Positions 17,232 to 24,929 of a stretch of 64,000 nucleotides of DNA are shown piece by piece; the stretch's first letter is position 1, and each line of letters starts with the position of its first letter. The stretch comes from Micromonospora sp. RP3T (GTDB taxonomy: Bacteria > Actinomycetota > Actinomycetes > Mycobacteriales > Micromonosporaceae). The notes under the pieces were generated by a model, which had not been told where the DNA came from, did not search any database, and worked only from the letters and a program-made list of their open reading frames with translations. The translations under genes were made by a program, and so were the position numbers. The stretch lies in assembly GCF_003027925.1 (NCBI RefSeq), contig NZ_PYPS01000001.1, positions 186,001 through 250,000 on the forward strand, given 5' to 3'.

Positions 17232-17283
17232 TAAGCGGGGGCCCCGCCTATACCGAATACGTTAAGCGGGGCCCCTTCCTTAC
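17230..17283 (-). repeat. Bipartite GGGGCCCC repeat, copy C
   Basis: Reverse-oriented copy: read on the minus strand it is GTAAGGAAGGGGCCCCGCTTAACGTATTCGGTATAGGCGGGGCCCCC..CTTATC. It fills the space between the converging F420-PPOX (stop 17231) and Ku (stop 17287) genes and touches both stop codons. A bidirectional terminator role is plausible here. Confidence 0.85.
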
Positions 17284-17286
17284 CCC

Positions 17287-18273
17287 TCAGGCGGTCTTCT
17301 TCTTGGCGGCGGTCTTCTTCGCCGGCTCGGCCTTCTTCGCCGCCGTCTTCTTCTTCGCGGCGGTCTTCTTCGCCGGGGTGGCCTTCTTCGCCGGTTCGGC
17401 CTTCTTGGCCGGGGTCTTCTTCGCGGCGGTCTTCTTCGCGGAGCGGGCCGACGAGATCGGGGTCGGCTCGGCCCCGCCGCCGGACGGCGCCTCGCCCCGG
17501 GCCGCCCGGGCCCGCTCGACGGACGCCTTCAACGCGGCCATCAGGTCCACCGCGGCGGCCGGCGCGGCCTCTTCCTCCTCCGGCTGCACCACCTCGCGGC
17601 CCTCCACCTTCGCGTCGATGACCTCCTGCAACGCGGCCCGGTAGTCGTCGGTGAAGGCGTCCGGCTCGAACTCGCCGGCCATCGAGTCGATCAACGAGCT
17701 GGCCATCGCCAGCTCCGGCGGGCGGACCTTCAGGTCCTCGTCCAGGAAGCCGAAGTCGGGCTGACGGATCTCGTCCGGCCAGAGCATCGTGTTGAGCAGC
17801 AGCACGCCCTCGCGGACCCGCAGCGTCGCCAACTGCTCCCGCTGGCGCAGCGCCACCTTGACGATCGCCACCCGCTCCGAGTCGGTCAGCGCGTCCCGCA
17901 GCAGCACGTACGGCTTGGTGGCGGTCCCCTCCGGCTCCAGGAAGTAGGCCTTGTTGTAGAGGATCGGGTCGACCTGCTCGGCCGGCACGAACTCCAGCAC
18001 GTCGATCGCGTGCGAGGTGCTCAGCGGCAGTTCGGCGAAGTCCTCGTCGGTCAGGATGACCATCTCGCCGCCGCCGAGGTCGTAGCCCTTGGCGATGTCG
18101 TCGTAGGTGACCTCCTCGCCGCAGACCGAGCAGGTGCGCTTGTAACGGATACGGCCGCCGTCCTCGCGGTGCACCTGATGGAACCGGATGTCCTTCTCCT
18201 CGGTTGCCGAGTAGACCTTCACCCCGATCGACACCAGGCCGAACGACACCGCTCCTTTCCAGATGGCCCGCAT
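17287..18273 (-). CDS. ku: Non-homologous end-joining protein Ku
   Basis: 328 residues. The prokaryotic Ku core (about 1-255) begins 'MRAIWKGAVSFGLVSIGVKVY' (start as printed is conserved) and includes 'RTCSVCGEEV'. Homodimeric Ku rings bind DNA ends and recruit LigD. The last ~45 residues are repeated KKTAAKK/PAKK units, a histone-like tail seen in mycobacterial Ku proteins that promotes extra DNA binding. The ATG at 18273 has GGAGAGGAG upstream. Divergent from the ligase gene across only 66 bp. Confidence 0.93.
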   Translation of the reverse strand: MRAIWKGAVSFGLVSIGVKVYSATEEKDIRFHQVHREDGGRIRYKRTCSVCGEEVTYDDIAKGYDLGGGEMVILTDEDFAELPLSTSHAIDVLEFVPAEQVDPILYNKAYFLEPEGTATKPYVLLRDALTDSERVAIVKVALRQREQLATLRVREGVLLLNTMLWPDEIRQPDFGFLDEDLKVRPPELAMASSLIDSMAGEFEPDAFTDDYRAALQEVIDAKVEGREVVQPEEEEAAPAAAVDLMAALKASVERARAARGEAPSGGGAEPTPISSARSAKKTAAKKTPAKKAEPAKKATPAKKTAAKKKTAAKKAEPAKKTAAKKKTA

Positions 18274-18339
18274 TCCCGCGCTCCTCTCCCCGGTTGTAGA
18301 CCAGAATCCCAAACGATCGAACGGCACGCACGCTCTTCC

Positions 18340-19299
18340 GTGCCCTACTACAGTCAGGAGGTGCCCGGCGCGCCGTTGAAGCCGATGCTCGCGATGACCG
18401 GGCAGCTCCCGGCCGGTGCCGCATGGGCGTACGAGTTCAAGTGGGACGGCATCCGCGCGCTCGCCGACATCTCCCACGGCGACCGGCACTTCTACGCCCG
18501 CTCCGGCGTCGAGATCACCACCGCGTACCCGGAACTGCTGAACCTGGCCGAGCAGGTCGACGACGCGCTGCTCGACGGCGAGGTGGTGATCTTCACGGAC
18601 GGGCAGCCGTCGTTCACCGCGCTGGCCGAGCGGATGCACGTGCGCAACCCGGCCAAGGCGGCACGGCTGGCGGCGACCGCCCCGGTGACGTACATGATCT
18701 TCGATTTGCTGCGGCTCGACGGCGTGGACCTGACCGCCCGGCCCTGGCACGAGCGGCGGGCGGCGCTGGAGGCGCTCGGGCTCGGCGCCGCCCGGTGGAC
18801 GGTGCCGCCGGTCTTCACCGACGGGCCGGCCACCTACGCGGCGGCCGGTGAGCACGGGTTGGAGGGCGTGCTGGCCAAGCGGGCCGACTCGGCCTACCGG
18901 CCCGGGGTGCGCTCGCCGGACTGGGTGAAGGTCAAGCTGGAGGTCACCGGCGACTTCGTGGTCGGCGGCTGGCGGCCGGGCGCGCGCCGGGTCGGCGGGC
19001 TGCTGGTCGGCGTGCCCGGCCCGGACGGGCGGCTGGTCTACCGGGGGCGGGTCGGCGGCGGCATCGGCGCGGCCGTCGAACGGGAACTGCTGCGCGAGCT
19101 GGAGCCGTTGCGCGCCGGCGCGTCGCCGTTCGCCGGGGACGTGCCGCGCGAGGATGCGCGCGGCGCGATCTGGGTATCACCCCGGGTGGTGGTGGAGGTC
19201 AAGTACGGCCAACGCACCCCGGACGGGCGGCTGCGCTTCCCCCGGGTCCTGCGGCTGCGCCCGGACAAGCCGCCCGAGGAGGTCGAGGATGCCGGCTGA
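18340..19299 (+). CDS. ATP-dependent DNA ligase (stand-alone LigD ligase domain)
   Basis: About 319 residues. The adenylation site 'YEFKWDGIRAL' gives the catalytic Lys (~34), 'DGEVV' is motif III, and 'EGVLAKR' and 'DWVKVK' are motifs IV and V, followed by an OB-fold. It seals breaks in NHEJ. The start is uncertain: GTG 18340 or GTG 18361 (CAGGAG directly abuts the latter, too close to serve it well). Its end overlaps the polymerase gene by 11 bp. Confidence 0.9.
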   Translation: MPYYSQEVPGAPLKPMLAMTGQLPAGAAWAYEFKWDGIRALADISHGDRHFYARSGVEITTAYPELLNLAEQVDDALLDGEVVIFTDGQPSFTALAERMHVRNPAKAARLAATAPVTYMIFDLLRLDGVDLTARPWHERRAALEALGLGAARWTVPPVFTDGPATYAAAGEHGLEGVLAKRADSAYRPGVRSPDWVKVKLEVTGDFVVGGWRPGARRVGGLLVGVPGPDGRLVYRGRVGGGIGAAVERELLRELEPLRAGASPFAGDVPREDARGAIWVSPRVVVEVKYGQRTPDGRLRFPRVLRLRPDKPPEEVEDAG

Positions 19300-20203
19300 C
19301 CGGTTCAAGGTCGAGGTCGAGGGGCGCGCCCTGGAGCTGTCCAACCTGGACAAGGTGCTCTTCCCGCAGGCCGGCTTCACCAAGGGCGAGATGATCGACT
19401 ACTACACCCGGATCGCTCCGGTGCTGCTGCCACACCTGCGCGACCGTGCGCTCACCCGGATCCGCTTCCCCAACGGTGTCGACGGCGGCTCGTTCTTCGA
19501 GAAGAACGCACCGGCCGCGACCCCCGGTTGGGTACGCACCGAGAACCTGCCCGTCCCCGGGTCGACCAAGGGGCGGGAGACCATCGACTTCGTGGTCTGC
19601 GACGAGTTGCCCACGCTGGTCTGGCTGGCGAACCTGGCCGCGCTGGAGCTGCACACGCCGCAGTGGAAGGTCGGCGAACACCCGGACATGATGGTCGTCG
19701 ACCTGGATCCGGGTGCCCCGGCGGCACTGCGACAGTGCTGCCAGGTGGCGCTGCTGATGCGCGACCGGCTGGCCGACGACGGGATCGACGCGTACCCGAA
19801 GACGTCCGGGAAGAAGGGCATGCAGCTCTGCTGCCCGATCGCCGGCACCCAGGACGCCGACGTCGTCTCCGGCTACGCCAAGCGCATCGCGCAGGAGCTG
19901 GAGCAGGCGCACCCGAAGCTGATCGTGTCGAAGATGGCGAAGAACCTACGCCCCGGCAAGGTCTTCATCGACTGGAGCCAGAACAACGCGGCGAAGACGA
20001 CAGTGGCGCCGTACTCGCTGCGCGCCCAGCCCGTACCGGCCGCCTCCACGCCGCTGACCTGGGACGAGGTGGCGGCCGGTGCGGCCGGGAAACGGCCGGC
20101 GACGCGGCCCTACACGGCCACCGAGGTGCTCAGGCGGGTGGCGAAGCAGGGCGATCTGCTGGCGCCGCTGCTCGACGGCGGTCCCGAGCTGCCCGCCCGC
20201 TGA
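19289..20203 (+). CDS. LigD-type polymerase/primase domain protein
   Basis: 304 residues, an archaeo-eukaryotic primase-like polymerase domain. The metal-binding DxD is 'VVDLDPG' (Asp 138 and 140) and 'PKTSGKKGMQL' is the nucleotide site; 'LHTPQWKVG' is a family motif. In NHEJ it adds ribo- or deoxynucleotides at ends before ligation. The ATG at 19289 follows GAGGAGG and overlaps the ligase stop. No 3'-phosphoesterase domain is present in either protein, so LigD is split and partial here. The 3' end overlaps a convergent membrane-protein gene by 74 bp. Confidence 0.9.
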   Translation: MPADRFKVEVEGRALELSNLDKVLFPQAGFTKGEMIDYYTRIAPVLLPHLRDRALTRIRFPNGVDGGSFFEKNAPAATPGWVRTENLPVPGSTKGRETIDFVVCDELPTLVWLANLAALELHTPQWKVGEHPDMMVVDLDPGAPAALRQCCQVALLMRDRLADDGIDAYPKTSGKKGMQLCCPIAGTQDADVVSGYAKRIAQELEQAHPKLIVSKMAKNLRPGKVFIDWSQNNAAKTTVAPYSLRAQPVPAASTPLTWDEVAAGAAGKRPATRPYTATEVLRRVAKQGDLLAPLLDGGPELPAR

Positions 20204-21206
20204 CCCGCCACCACGCGCCGCCGACCAGCAGCAGCACGAGCACGCTGATCGCCACGTCACCCACCAGGTCGGCCGCCGGGCCCGCCGGGGTGTAGGTCGG
20301 CACGTCGTACGCGAAGACGGCCGCGACGACCACGGCGGCCGAGCCGGCGGCGAGCACGTGGCGCTGCCCCCAGCCGGCCCGCCGGGACCAGCGCGTCAGC
20401 AGCGCGGCGGTGACCACGGCGAGCGCCAGCGCGACGCCGATCCCGGTCCACCCCGGCACGGTGCCGGCCCCGGCGTAGGCGACCAGCACCACCAGCCCCG
20501 CCCAGACGGGTCGCGGCGCGGTCCTGGCGGTCCGGTCGCCGGGCGTGCCGGCGGCTGGGTCGATGCGCGCGTCGGCGGCGCGTCCGACGCGCGGCAGCGC
20601 GGCGGCGATCAGGGCCAGCGCCACGCCGGCGGCGAACGTGAGCTGGACCGGCGAGGCCAGGAAGCCCTTGCGCCCGCCGTCGTCGGCGAAGACCAGCAGG
20701 CTGCCGCCGAGCCAGAGCAGCGCGGCCACGACCAGGCCCGGACGACCCAGCCAGGGCCGCGACCGGCGACCCACCCCGAGGTACGACTCGACGAGCGCGA
20801 TCGACGCGCAGATGGTCAACGCCACGTGGTTGCCCACGTAGTCGACCGCCTGCCGGGCGCTGAACCCGAGGCCGGGCACCAGCGTCGCCTCGGCGACGGC
20901 GCGGGCGTCGGCGAACTGGGTGTCGTCGAGGTAGTCCGGATTGAACAGCGACTGGTCGACCAGGCCGGCCTGGACCACGCCGAAGGCGGTGGCGAGCAGC
21001 ACGATCCCCGGCCAGCCCAGTCCGAGCCGCCGGGCGGTCTCCCGGATCAGCAGCGCGGCCCCGCCGTACATCGGGGCGAGCACCAGCACCACGAACGGCA
21101 TGCCGGCGAGCGTGAATCCGCCCCAGGAGCACTCGGCGGTCCAGGGTGCGAGCAGCAGCAACGCGACGGCCGGCGCGAGCCGCCGGCGCAGGGGTTCGGT
21201 CGTCAT
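20130..21206 (-). CDS. Unrecognised multi-pass membrane protein
   Basis: About 358 residues with roughly 8-10 hydrophobic helices and no motif I recognise. The segment 'AECSWGGFTLAGMPFVVLV' near the N-terminus and a loop with 'GLVDQSLFNPDYLDDTQF' stand out. The ATG at 21206 is chosen because the membrane segments start right after it; the frame upstream is not protein-like. Its last 25 codons run antisense to the end of the NHEJ polymerase gene. A transporter-like or intramembrane enzyme role is possible but unsupported. Confidence 0.65.
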   Translation of the reverse strand: MTTEPLRRRLAPAVALLLLAPWTAECSWGGFTLAGMPFVVLVLAPMYGGAALLIRETARRLGLGWPGIVLLATAFGVVQAGLVDQSLFNPDYLDDTQFADARAVAEATLVPGLGFSARQAVDYVGNHVALTICASIALVESYLGVGRRSRPWLGRPGLVVAALLWLGGSLLVFADDGGRKGFLASPVQLTFAAGVALALIAAALPRVGRAADARIDPAAGTPGDRTARTAPRPVWAGLVVLVAYAGAGTVPGWTGIGVALALAVVTAALLTRWSRRAGWGQRHVLAAGSAAVVVAAVFAYDVPTYTPAGPAADLVGDVAISVLVLLLVGGAWWRVSGRAARDRRRAAAPADRPASPPA

Positions 21207-21307
21207 GCCCGCACCGTGCCGCAGCCGGCCGGCCCGTCGATACGGCCATCGGCCGAGGGGCCCGTGACCAAAGTCGACGGTCACGGACCCGCGCGGCGGT
21301 GGCTCGG

Positions 21308-21682
21308 CTAGAGCGCGAACAGCAGGGCGGCGTCGAGGAGGATGACCAGCGCGGTGGCGAAGTGGATGCCGAAGGCGACGGCCCGGGTGCCGCCGTGCCG
21401 CAGCACGATGACGGTGTCGCCCACGGGGGCGAGCGCGACGACAAGCATGAACCAGGCGACGGCGTCGGCGTTGGTGAAGGCGATCAGGGCGAGTCCGACC
21501 AGGCCGTAGGTGAGGTCGCGGACGCCCTTGACGGTGAGGTAGGCGGATTCGGCCCCACCCGCCGACGCCGGAACGCCGTAGCCGGCGGCGGCGTTCCGGG
21601 GCGTCGTCAGGAAGCGGACGCCGATGAAGACGATGAACAGGCTGAGGACGACGGCGAGCCCGTAGGCGAGGACATTGAGCAT
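21308..21682 (-). CDS. DUF4267 small membrane protein
   Basis: 124 residues with four predicted helices and the DUF4267 pattern 'GVRDLTYGLVGLALIAFTN'. Its function is not established; members often pair with TetR regulators, as here. The ATG at 21682 sits 14 bp from a palindromic operator copy, and the divergent TetR gene begins 87 bp away, so it is the probable target of that regulator. Confidence 0.8.
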   Translation of the reverse strand: MLNVLAYGLAVVLSLFIVFIGVRFLTTPRNAAAGYGVPASAGGAESAYLTVKGVRDLTYGLVGLALIAFTNADAVAWFMLVVALAPVGDTVIVLRHGGTRAVAFGIHFATALVILLDAALLFAL

Positions 21683-21696
21683 GGTCGACTCCGAAT

Positions 21697-21709
21697 CTAG
21701 CGGTGCTAG
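21697..21709. promoter_or_regulatory. TetR operator copy 1
   Basis: CTAGCGGTGCTAG is a perfect palindrome (5-bp arms, GGT centre), 14 bp upstream of the DUF4267 start. An identical 13-mer lies 50 bp away in front of the TetR gene. Confidence 0.65.
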
Positions 21710-21746
21710 GGGTGGGAGCGACGCTAGCAGAGCGCCGATAGATTGA

Positions 21747-21759
21747 CTAGCGGTGCTAG
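21747..21759. promoter_or_regulatory. TetR operator copy 2
   Basis: Second exact CTAGCGGTGCTAG palindrome, 10 bp upstream of the TetR ATG. A half-match GCTAG occurs between the two sites (21723-21727). The arrangement suggests autoregulation plus control of the divergent DUF4267 gene. Confidence 0.65.
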
Positions 21760-21769
21760 AGTTGCGGTC

Positions 21770-22348
21770 ATGTCCATCCAGGCACGCCGAGAGCGGGAGC
21801 GGGCCGAGCGCGAGCGGGCCATCGTCGCCGCCGCCCGGGACCTTGCCGAGTCGGAGGGCTGGGACGCGGTCACCACCCGCCGGCTCGCCGCCGAGATCGA
21901 GTACAGCCAGCCCGTCCTCTACAGCCACTTCAAGGGCAAGGACGCCATCATGGCGGCGGTCGCCGTGGAGGGCTGCGGCGAGATGGCCGCCGAACTCGCC
22001 GCCGCCCGCGCCGCCGCGCCCGACCCCCGGCAGGCGGTGGCCGGCATCGCTACGGCGTACGCCGCTTTCGCCGAACGTCGGCCCGCGCTCTACGACGCGA
22101 TCTTCAGGCTCCCCGTCGCCCTCTCCTTCGCCAGCCAGGAGGCCCCGGTCGAGCTGGCCCGAGCCTTCGCCGAGCTGGCCGAAACGCTGCGCCCGTTCGC
22201 CGGTGGGGACGACCTGGAGACCTTCACCGAGACTTTCTGGAGCGGGCTGCACGGCCTGGTCACGTTGATGCGCGACGGTCGGCTGCGGCGGGCCGAACAC
22301 GAGCGTCGACTGGCGCTCCTGGTGGACCGGTTCGCCCCGCTAGGCTGA
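21770..22348 (+). CDS. TetR/AcrR family transcriptional regulator
   Basis: 192 residues. The N-terminal HTH has 'AIVAAARDLAESEGWDAVTTRRLA' and recognition helix 'QPVLYSHFKGKDAIMAAV'. The C-terminal ligand/dimer domain ends 'GLHGLVTLMRDGRL', like the WHG-containing subgroup. It should repress its own gene and the divergent DUF4267 gene through the duplicated CTAGCGGTGCTAG palindrome. The ligand is unknown. Confidence 0.9.
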   Translation: MSIQARRERERAERERAIVAAARDLAESEGWDAVTTRRLAAEIEYSQPVLYSHFKGKDAIMAAVAVEGCGEMAAELAAARAAAPDPRQAVAGIATAYAAFAERRPALYDAIFRLPVALSFASQEAPVELARAFAELAETLRPFAGGDDLETFTETFWSGLHGLVTLMRDGRLRRAEHERRLALLVDRFAPLG

Positions 22349-22375
22349 GCCGGTCGTCCGGGAGGAGCGCATCCG

Positions 22376-23098
22376 ATGGCCGTCCACGCACCCGCACCCG
22401 CTTCCGTCGTCACCGACGAGCCGCTGCTCAGCTACCTCGACGACGCCACCGGTGAACGCACCAACCTGACCGCGTCGCAGCTCGGCGCGTGGGCCGCCCG
22501 CAGCGCCGGGCTGCTGCGGGACGGCTGTGGGCTGCGCCCCGGTGACCGGGTGGCGGTGCTGCTGCCGCCGCACTGGCGTACCGCGGCAGTGCTGCTCGGC
22601 GCGTGGTCGGTCGGGCTGACGGTGTCCTTCCGGCCCCGGGCGCTGGCCGGGTTGCCGGCGCTGGAGCCAGGCGCGGACCGGCCCTTCGACGCGGTGTTCG
22701 TGACCCCGGAGCGCCTGGACGACTGGCTGGAGGACGTGCCCGAGGGGACCCACCGCTACCTGGTCGGCGTCCGTCCCGGCCCGGTCGACGAGGTGCCGCC
22801 GGGCTGGCTGGACTGGTCCGCCGAGGTGCCGCGGCACCCCGCCGACCCGCCGGACCACACGGCCGTGGACCCGGCCGACCCGGCCACCCCGGACGGCACC
22901 AGCTTCGGCGCGTGGCGGCGGCTGGCCGCGGAGGTCGCCGCGCAGCTCGACCTGCGCCCCGGCGACCGTCTTCTGGTCGACCCGGTCGAACACGAGCAGC
23001 CCGTGAAGTGGCTGCTCGCCCCGCTCGCCGCCCGCGCCACCCTCGTGATCCACGCCAACCCCACCCACCCCGCCCCACCCCATACCCGCCGCCTCTGA
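22376..23098 (+). CDS. TIGR03089 family protein (ANL-like fragment)
   Basis: 240 residues, conserved in actinobacteria under TIGR03089. It resembles the first part of AMP-binding enzymes ('LRPGDRVAVLLPPHWRTAAVLLGAWSVG') but lacks the ATP-binding P-loop and the C-terminal lid, so it should not be a working ligase on its own. The gene has a good GGGAGGAG ribosome site. It starts 27 bp after TetR on the same strand. The role is unknown. Confidence 0.8.
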   Translation: MAVHAPAPASVVTDEPLLSYLDDATGERTNLTASQLGAWAARSAGLLRDGCGLRPGDRVAVLLPPHWRTAAVLLGAWSVGLTVSFRPRALAGLPALEPGADRPFDAVFVTPERLDDWLEDVPEGTHRYLVGVRPGPVDEVPPGWLDWSAEVPRHPADPPDHTAVDPADPATPDGTSFGAWRRLAAEVAAQLDLRPGDRLLVDPVEHEQPVKWLLAPLAARATLVIHANPTHPAPPHTRRL

Positions 23099-23127
23099 CC
23101 CTCCCCGCCGTCCCTCCCGCGCCCCCG

Positions 23128-23201
23128 CGTCGATCTTCAGTCGTGGCCCGGCAAATGCCGTTTTCGTGGCTTCTGCCGGGGCGTAAACTGCAAGATCAAC
23201 G
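23128..23201. repeat. 74-bp imperfect palindrome (GATCTT/AAGATC arms)
   Basis: Outer arms CGTCGATCTTCAGT (23128-23141) and ACTGCAAGATCAACG (23187-23201) pair over 14 bases with one mismatch and one bulge. Inner arms CCCGGCA (23147-23153) and TGCCGGG (23174-23180) pair perfectly. It lies between TIGR03089 and the GNAT gene, ending just before the GNAT ribosome site. The form resembles dispersed palindromes common in Micromonospora intergenic DNA (recalled, not searched). Confidence 0.65.
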
Positions 23202-23217
23202 ATGCTGGGAGGGGTGC

Positions 23218-24078
23218 GTGGTGGGGCGGGGGGACGGGCTGGTCTGGCGGGCTCACGGGGAGGGTGACCTCGCCGCGTTGACCGGGCTGGTCGAGGCGTG
23301 TCTCGCCTTGGACGGTGGACTGCCGCTGTTCACGCGTACTCCGCTGGTGCGGGCGCGGCTGCTCCAGACGCGTACCCTCGGCGCCTGGCACGACGGTGAC
23401 CTGGTCGCGGCCGTGAGCGTCGACGCGGACCGCACTCCGGTCACCGCGTGCGGGCTGGTGCATCCAGCGTGGCGGGGGCGGGGGATCGGCACCCGGCTGC
23501 TGGACTGGGTCGACGGGCAGGCCGACGACGCGGGTCTGCTGCTCACCACCGAGACGTGGACCGCCGACGCGGAGGCGCTGTTCGTCGCGCGTGGACTACG
23601 GCGGACGTTCCTGGAACGGGTGCTGCGGCACGACCTCGACGCGCCGCCCGACGTGGCCGCGCCGGACGGCGTCACGTTGGAGCCGGCCACGCTCTCGCCG
23701 GAGCTGTTCGACACGTACCGCGTGTCGTTCGCCGACCGGCCCGGCTTCGTCGAGCCGGCGGCCGAGGAGTGGTTGGGTGACCTGCGCGACGACGAGGACT
23801 ACCGACCGGAGCTGTCGATGGTCGCGCGTGGGCCGGACGGCGGCGCGGTCGGCTTCGTCACCGTGCTCGACACCTGGATCGACCAGGTCGGCGTGGTGCC
23901 CGGCTGGCGCGGCCGGCGGGTCGGCGCGTACCTGGTGGCTCGCGTGCTGCGCGGGCTCGCCGAGGCGGGCGCGGACGCCGCGTGGCTCTGCGTCAACGAC
24001 GACAACCCGGCGGCCGGGCTGTACCGACGGCTCGGCTTCCGCGAGACCGGCCGTCGCGCCCGCTACCTGCGCCGCTGA
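23218..24078 (+). CDS. Tandem GNAT-family N-acetyltransferase
   Basis: 286 residues with two GNAT folds. The first has motif A 'VHPAWRGRGIGTRLL' (about 82-96). The second has 'VVPGWRGRRVGAYLVARVL' (about 223-241) followed by 'CVNDDNPAAGLYRRLGF'. This is like the actinobacterial two-domain group that includes MshD-type enzymes, although the substrate is not evident. The GTG at 23218 is favoured by GGGAGGGG upstream. The first ribosome-site bases abut the large palindrome. Confidence 0.8.
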   Translation: MVGRGDGLVWRAHGEGDLAALTGLVEACLALDGGLPLFTRTPLVRARLLQTRTLGAWHDGDLVAAVSVDADRTPVTACGLVHPAWRGRGIGTRLLDWVDGQADDAGLLLTTETWTADAEALFVARGLRRTFLERVLRHDLDAPPDVAAPDGVTLEPATLSPELFDTYRVSFADRPGFVEPAAEEWLGDLRDDEDYRPELSMVARGPDGGAVGFVTVLDTWIDQVGVVPGWRGRRVGAYLVARVLRGLAEAGADAAWLCVNDDNPAAGLYRRLGFRETGRRARYLRR

Positions 24079-24112
24079 CGGACGACCCGGCGCCCTCCGA
24101 TGCTCTCGCCTA

Positions 24113-24139
24113 CGAACTTGATGGCGTGGACGGGTCAGC
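24113..24139. repeat. 27-bp dispersed motif, copy 1
   Basis: CGAACTTGATGGCGTGGACGGGTCAGC. 25 of 27 bases match 34914-34940. It lies in non-coding DNA after the GNAT gene, beside the single-domain GntR gene. Confidence 0.7.
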
Positions 24140-24281
24140 GTCGTCGGAGCCAGGGCGCGCGACGGGCGCACGCCGAGACGTGATCCGCCGGTAGCGCGCA
24201 CCGCCCGCCGCCGTCCGGCAACGGCCGATCACAGAAGACCCAATGGTGTACGCGCTGCGCGTCCTCCGCCGACACGGTCAC
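24135..24281 (-). CDS. Possible 48-residue Cys/His-rich protein
   Basis: A short open frame with GTG start at 24281. The product has 'WVFCDRPLPDGGGRCALPADHVSAC', whose C-x10-C-x5-H-x3-C spacing could bind zinc. There is only a weak ribosome site and nothing outside the frame to support it. It is listed because the ~300 bp between the GNAT and GntR genes otherwise holds only the 27-bp dispersed motif. It may be chance coding potential in GC-rich DNA. Confidence 0.25.
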   Translation of the reverse strand: MTVSAEDAQRVHHWVFCDRPLPDGGGRCALPADHVSACARRAPWLRRR

Positions 24282-24378
24282 CCCGCCCGGCTTCACCCCG
24301 GCGCTGAGCTGGGCCAGCACCCGGGCGGCGGTACGAGACCGGTACGAGGGGCGCCAACCGACTGCAAGGGGCCCTGAC

Positions 24379-24606
24379 GTGCCTATCCCGCCCACCATGG
24401 ACGAATTGCTCGCTGACCTCTCGAGGAAGATCAAGGACGGTACGTATCCGTCGGGTTCTCAGCTCCCCTCCGGCCGGAAGCTCGCGGACGAATTCGACGT
24501 TTCGAAGTCCACGATCAGCCGGGCGGTGGCGCTGCTGCGCGAGCATGGCGTGCTGGTGGGTCGCCCTGGCCGAGGCGTCTTCGTCGCCGAGTCCGATCGC
24601 CGCTGA
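24379..24606 (+). CDS. Single-domain GntR-type winged-helix regulator
   Basis: 75 residues, only the GntR DNA-binding domain: 'LSRKIKDGTYPSGSQLPSGRKLADEFDVSKSTISRAV..LREHGVLVGRPGRGVFV'. No effector-binding domain follows; the frame stops at residue 75, so this is a domain-only protein or a truncated relic. Such small GntR proteins occur near integrated plasmids and conjugative elements in actinomycetes (known for KorSA-like proteins), but no such genes are nearby. GTG start with AAGGGG upstream. Confidence 0.75.
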   Translation: MPIPPTMDELLADLSRKIKDGTYPSGSQLPSGRKLADEFDVSKSTISRAVALLREHGVLVGRPGRGVFVAESDRR

Positions 24607-24929
24607 CCGCACGAGATCTTGGTAGGAATCGGCCCCTGGAGGGGCCATTTCGCACCAAGATCTCTGCCTCGTCCGGGGAGGTGGGACAGCGATCTCTCCT
24701 GTTGGAAGTGGGTGCGCGGCGGCGCGGTGGGTGGCGAGTCGTTGCTGCTGTCAGCTCGAAAGGGAGTGGAAAGCGATGCCACTCCGAGCACCGGGCGCCC
24801 GGCCGGGCGGGGACTGTTGCGGAGGCCGCTGACGTGGTCTTATGTCGGAACGACGACGTCATCGACCCGCAGCTTTGACAACCCCGCGTCGGTTCCGTGT
24901 TCCTTTCATGCCTCTCGAAAGGTGCAGCG
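24607..24929. other. Gene-less stretch before the metalloprotease
   Basis: 323 bp with no convincing gene. It holds the large GATCTT palindrome (24613-24664) at its left end and, at its right end, a TTGACA -35-like hexamer (24875-24880) about 50 nt before the metalloprotease ATG. No good -10 match stands at 17 nt spacing. The rest shows nothing I can name. Confidence 0.6.
24613..24664. repeat. 52-bp nested palindrome (GATCTT/AAGATC arms)
   Basis: GAGATCTTGGT (24613-24623) pairs perfectly with ACCAAGATCTC (24654-24664). Inside, GGCCCC (24631-24636) pairs with GGGGCC (24641-24646) around TGGA, with symmetric 7-nt internal loops. It begins 6 bp after the GntR stop and may terminate it. The outer GATCTT arms match the palindrome at 23128-23201. 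Confidence 0.7.

Noticed and set aside
17287..17450. Repeated codons in the Ku tail as a possible separate repeat element
   Set aside because: They encode the KKTAAKK/PAKK tail in frame and are explained by the protein.
23099..24664. A complete integrative element with attachment sites
   Set aside because: No integrase, transposase, tRNA target or direct att repeats are present; only palindromes and small genes are seen.
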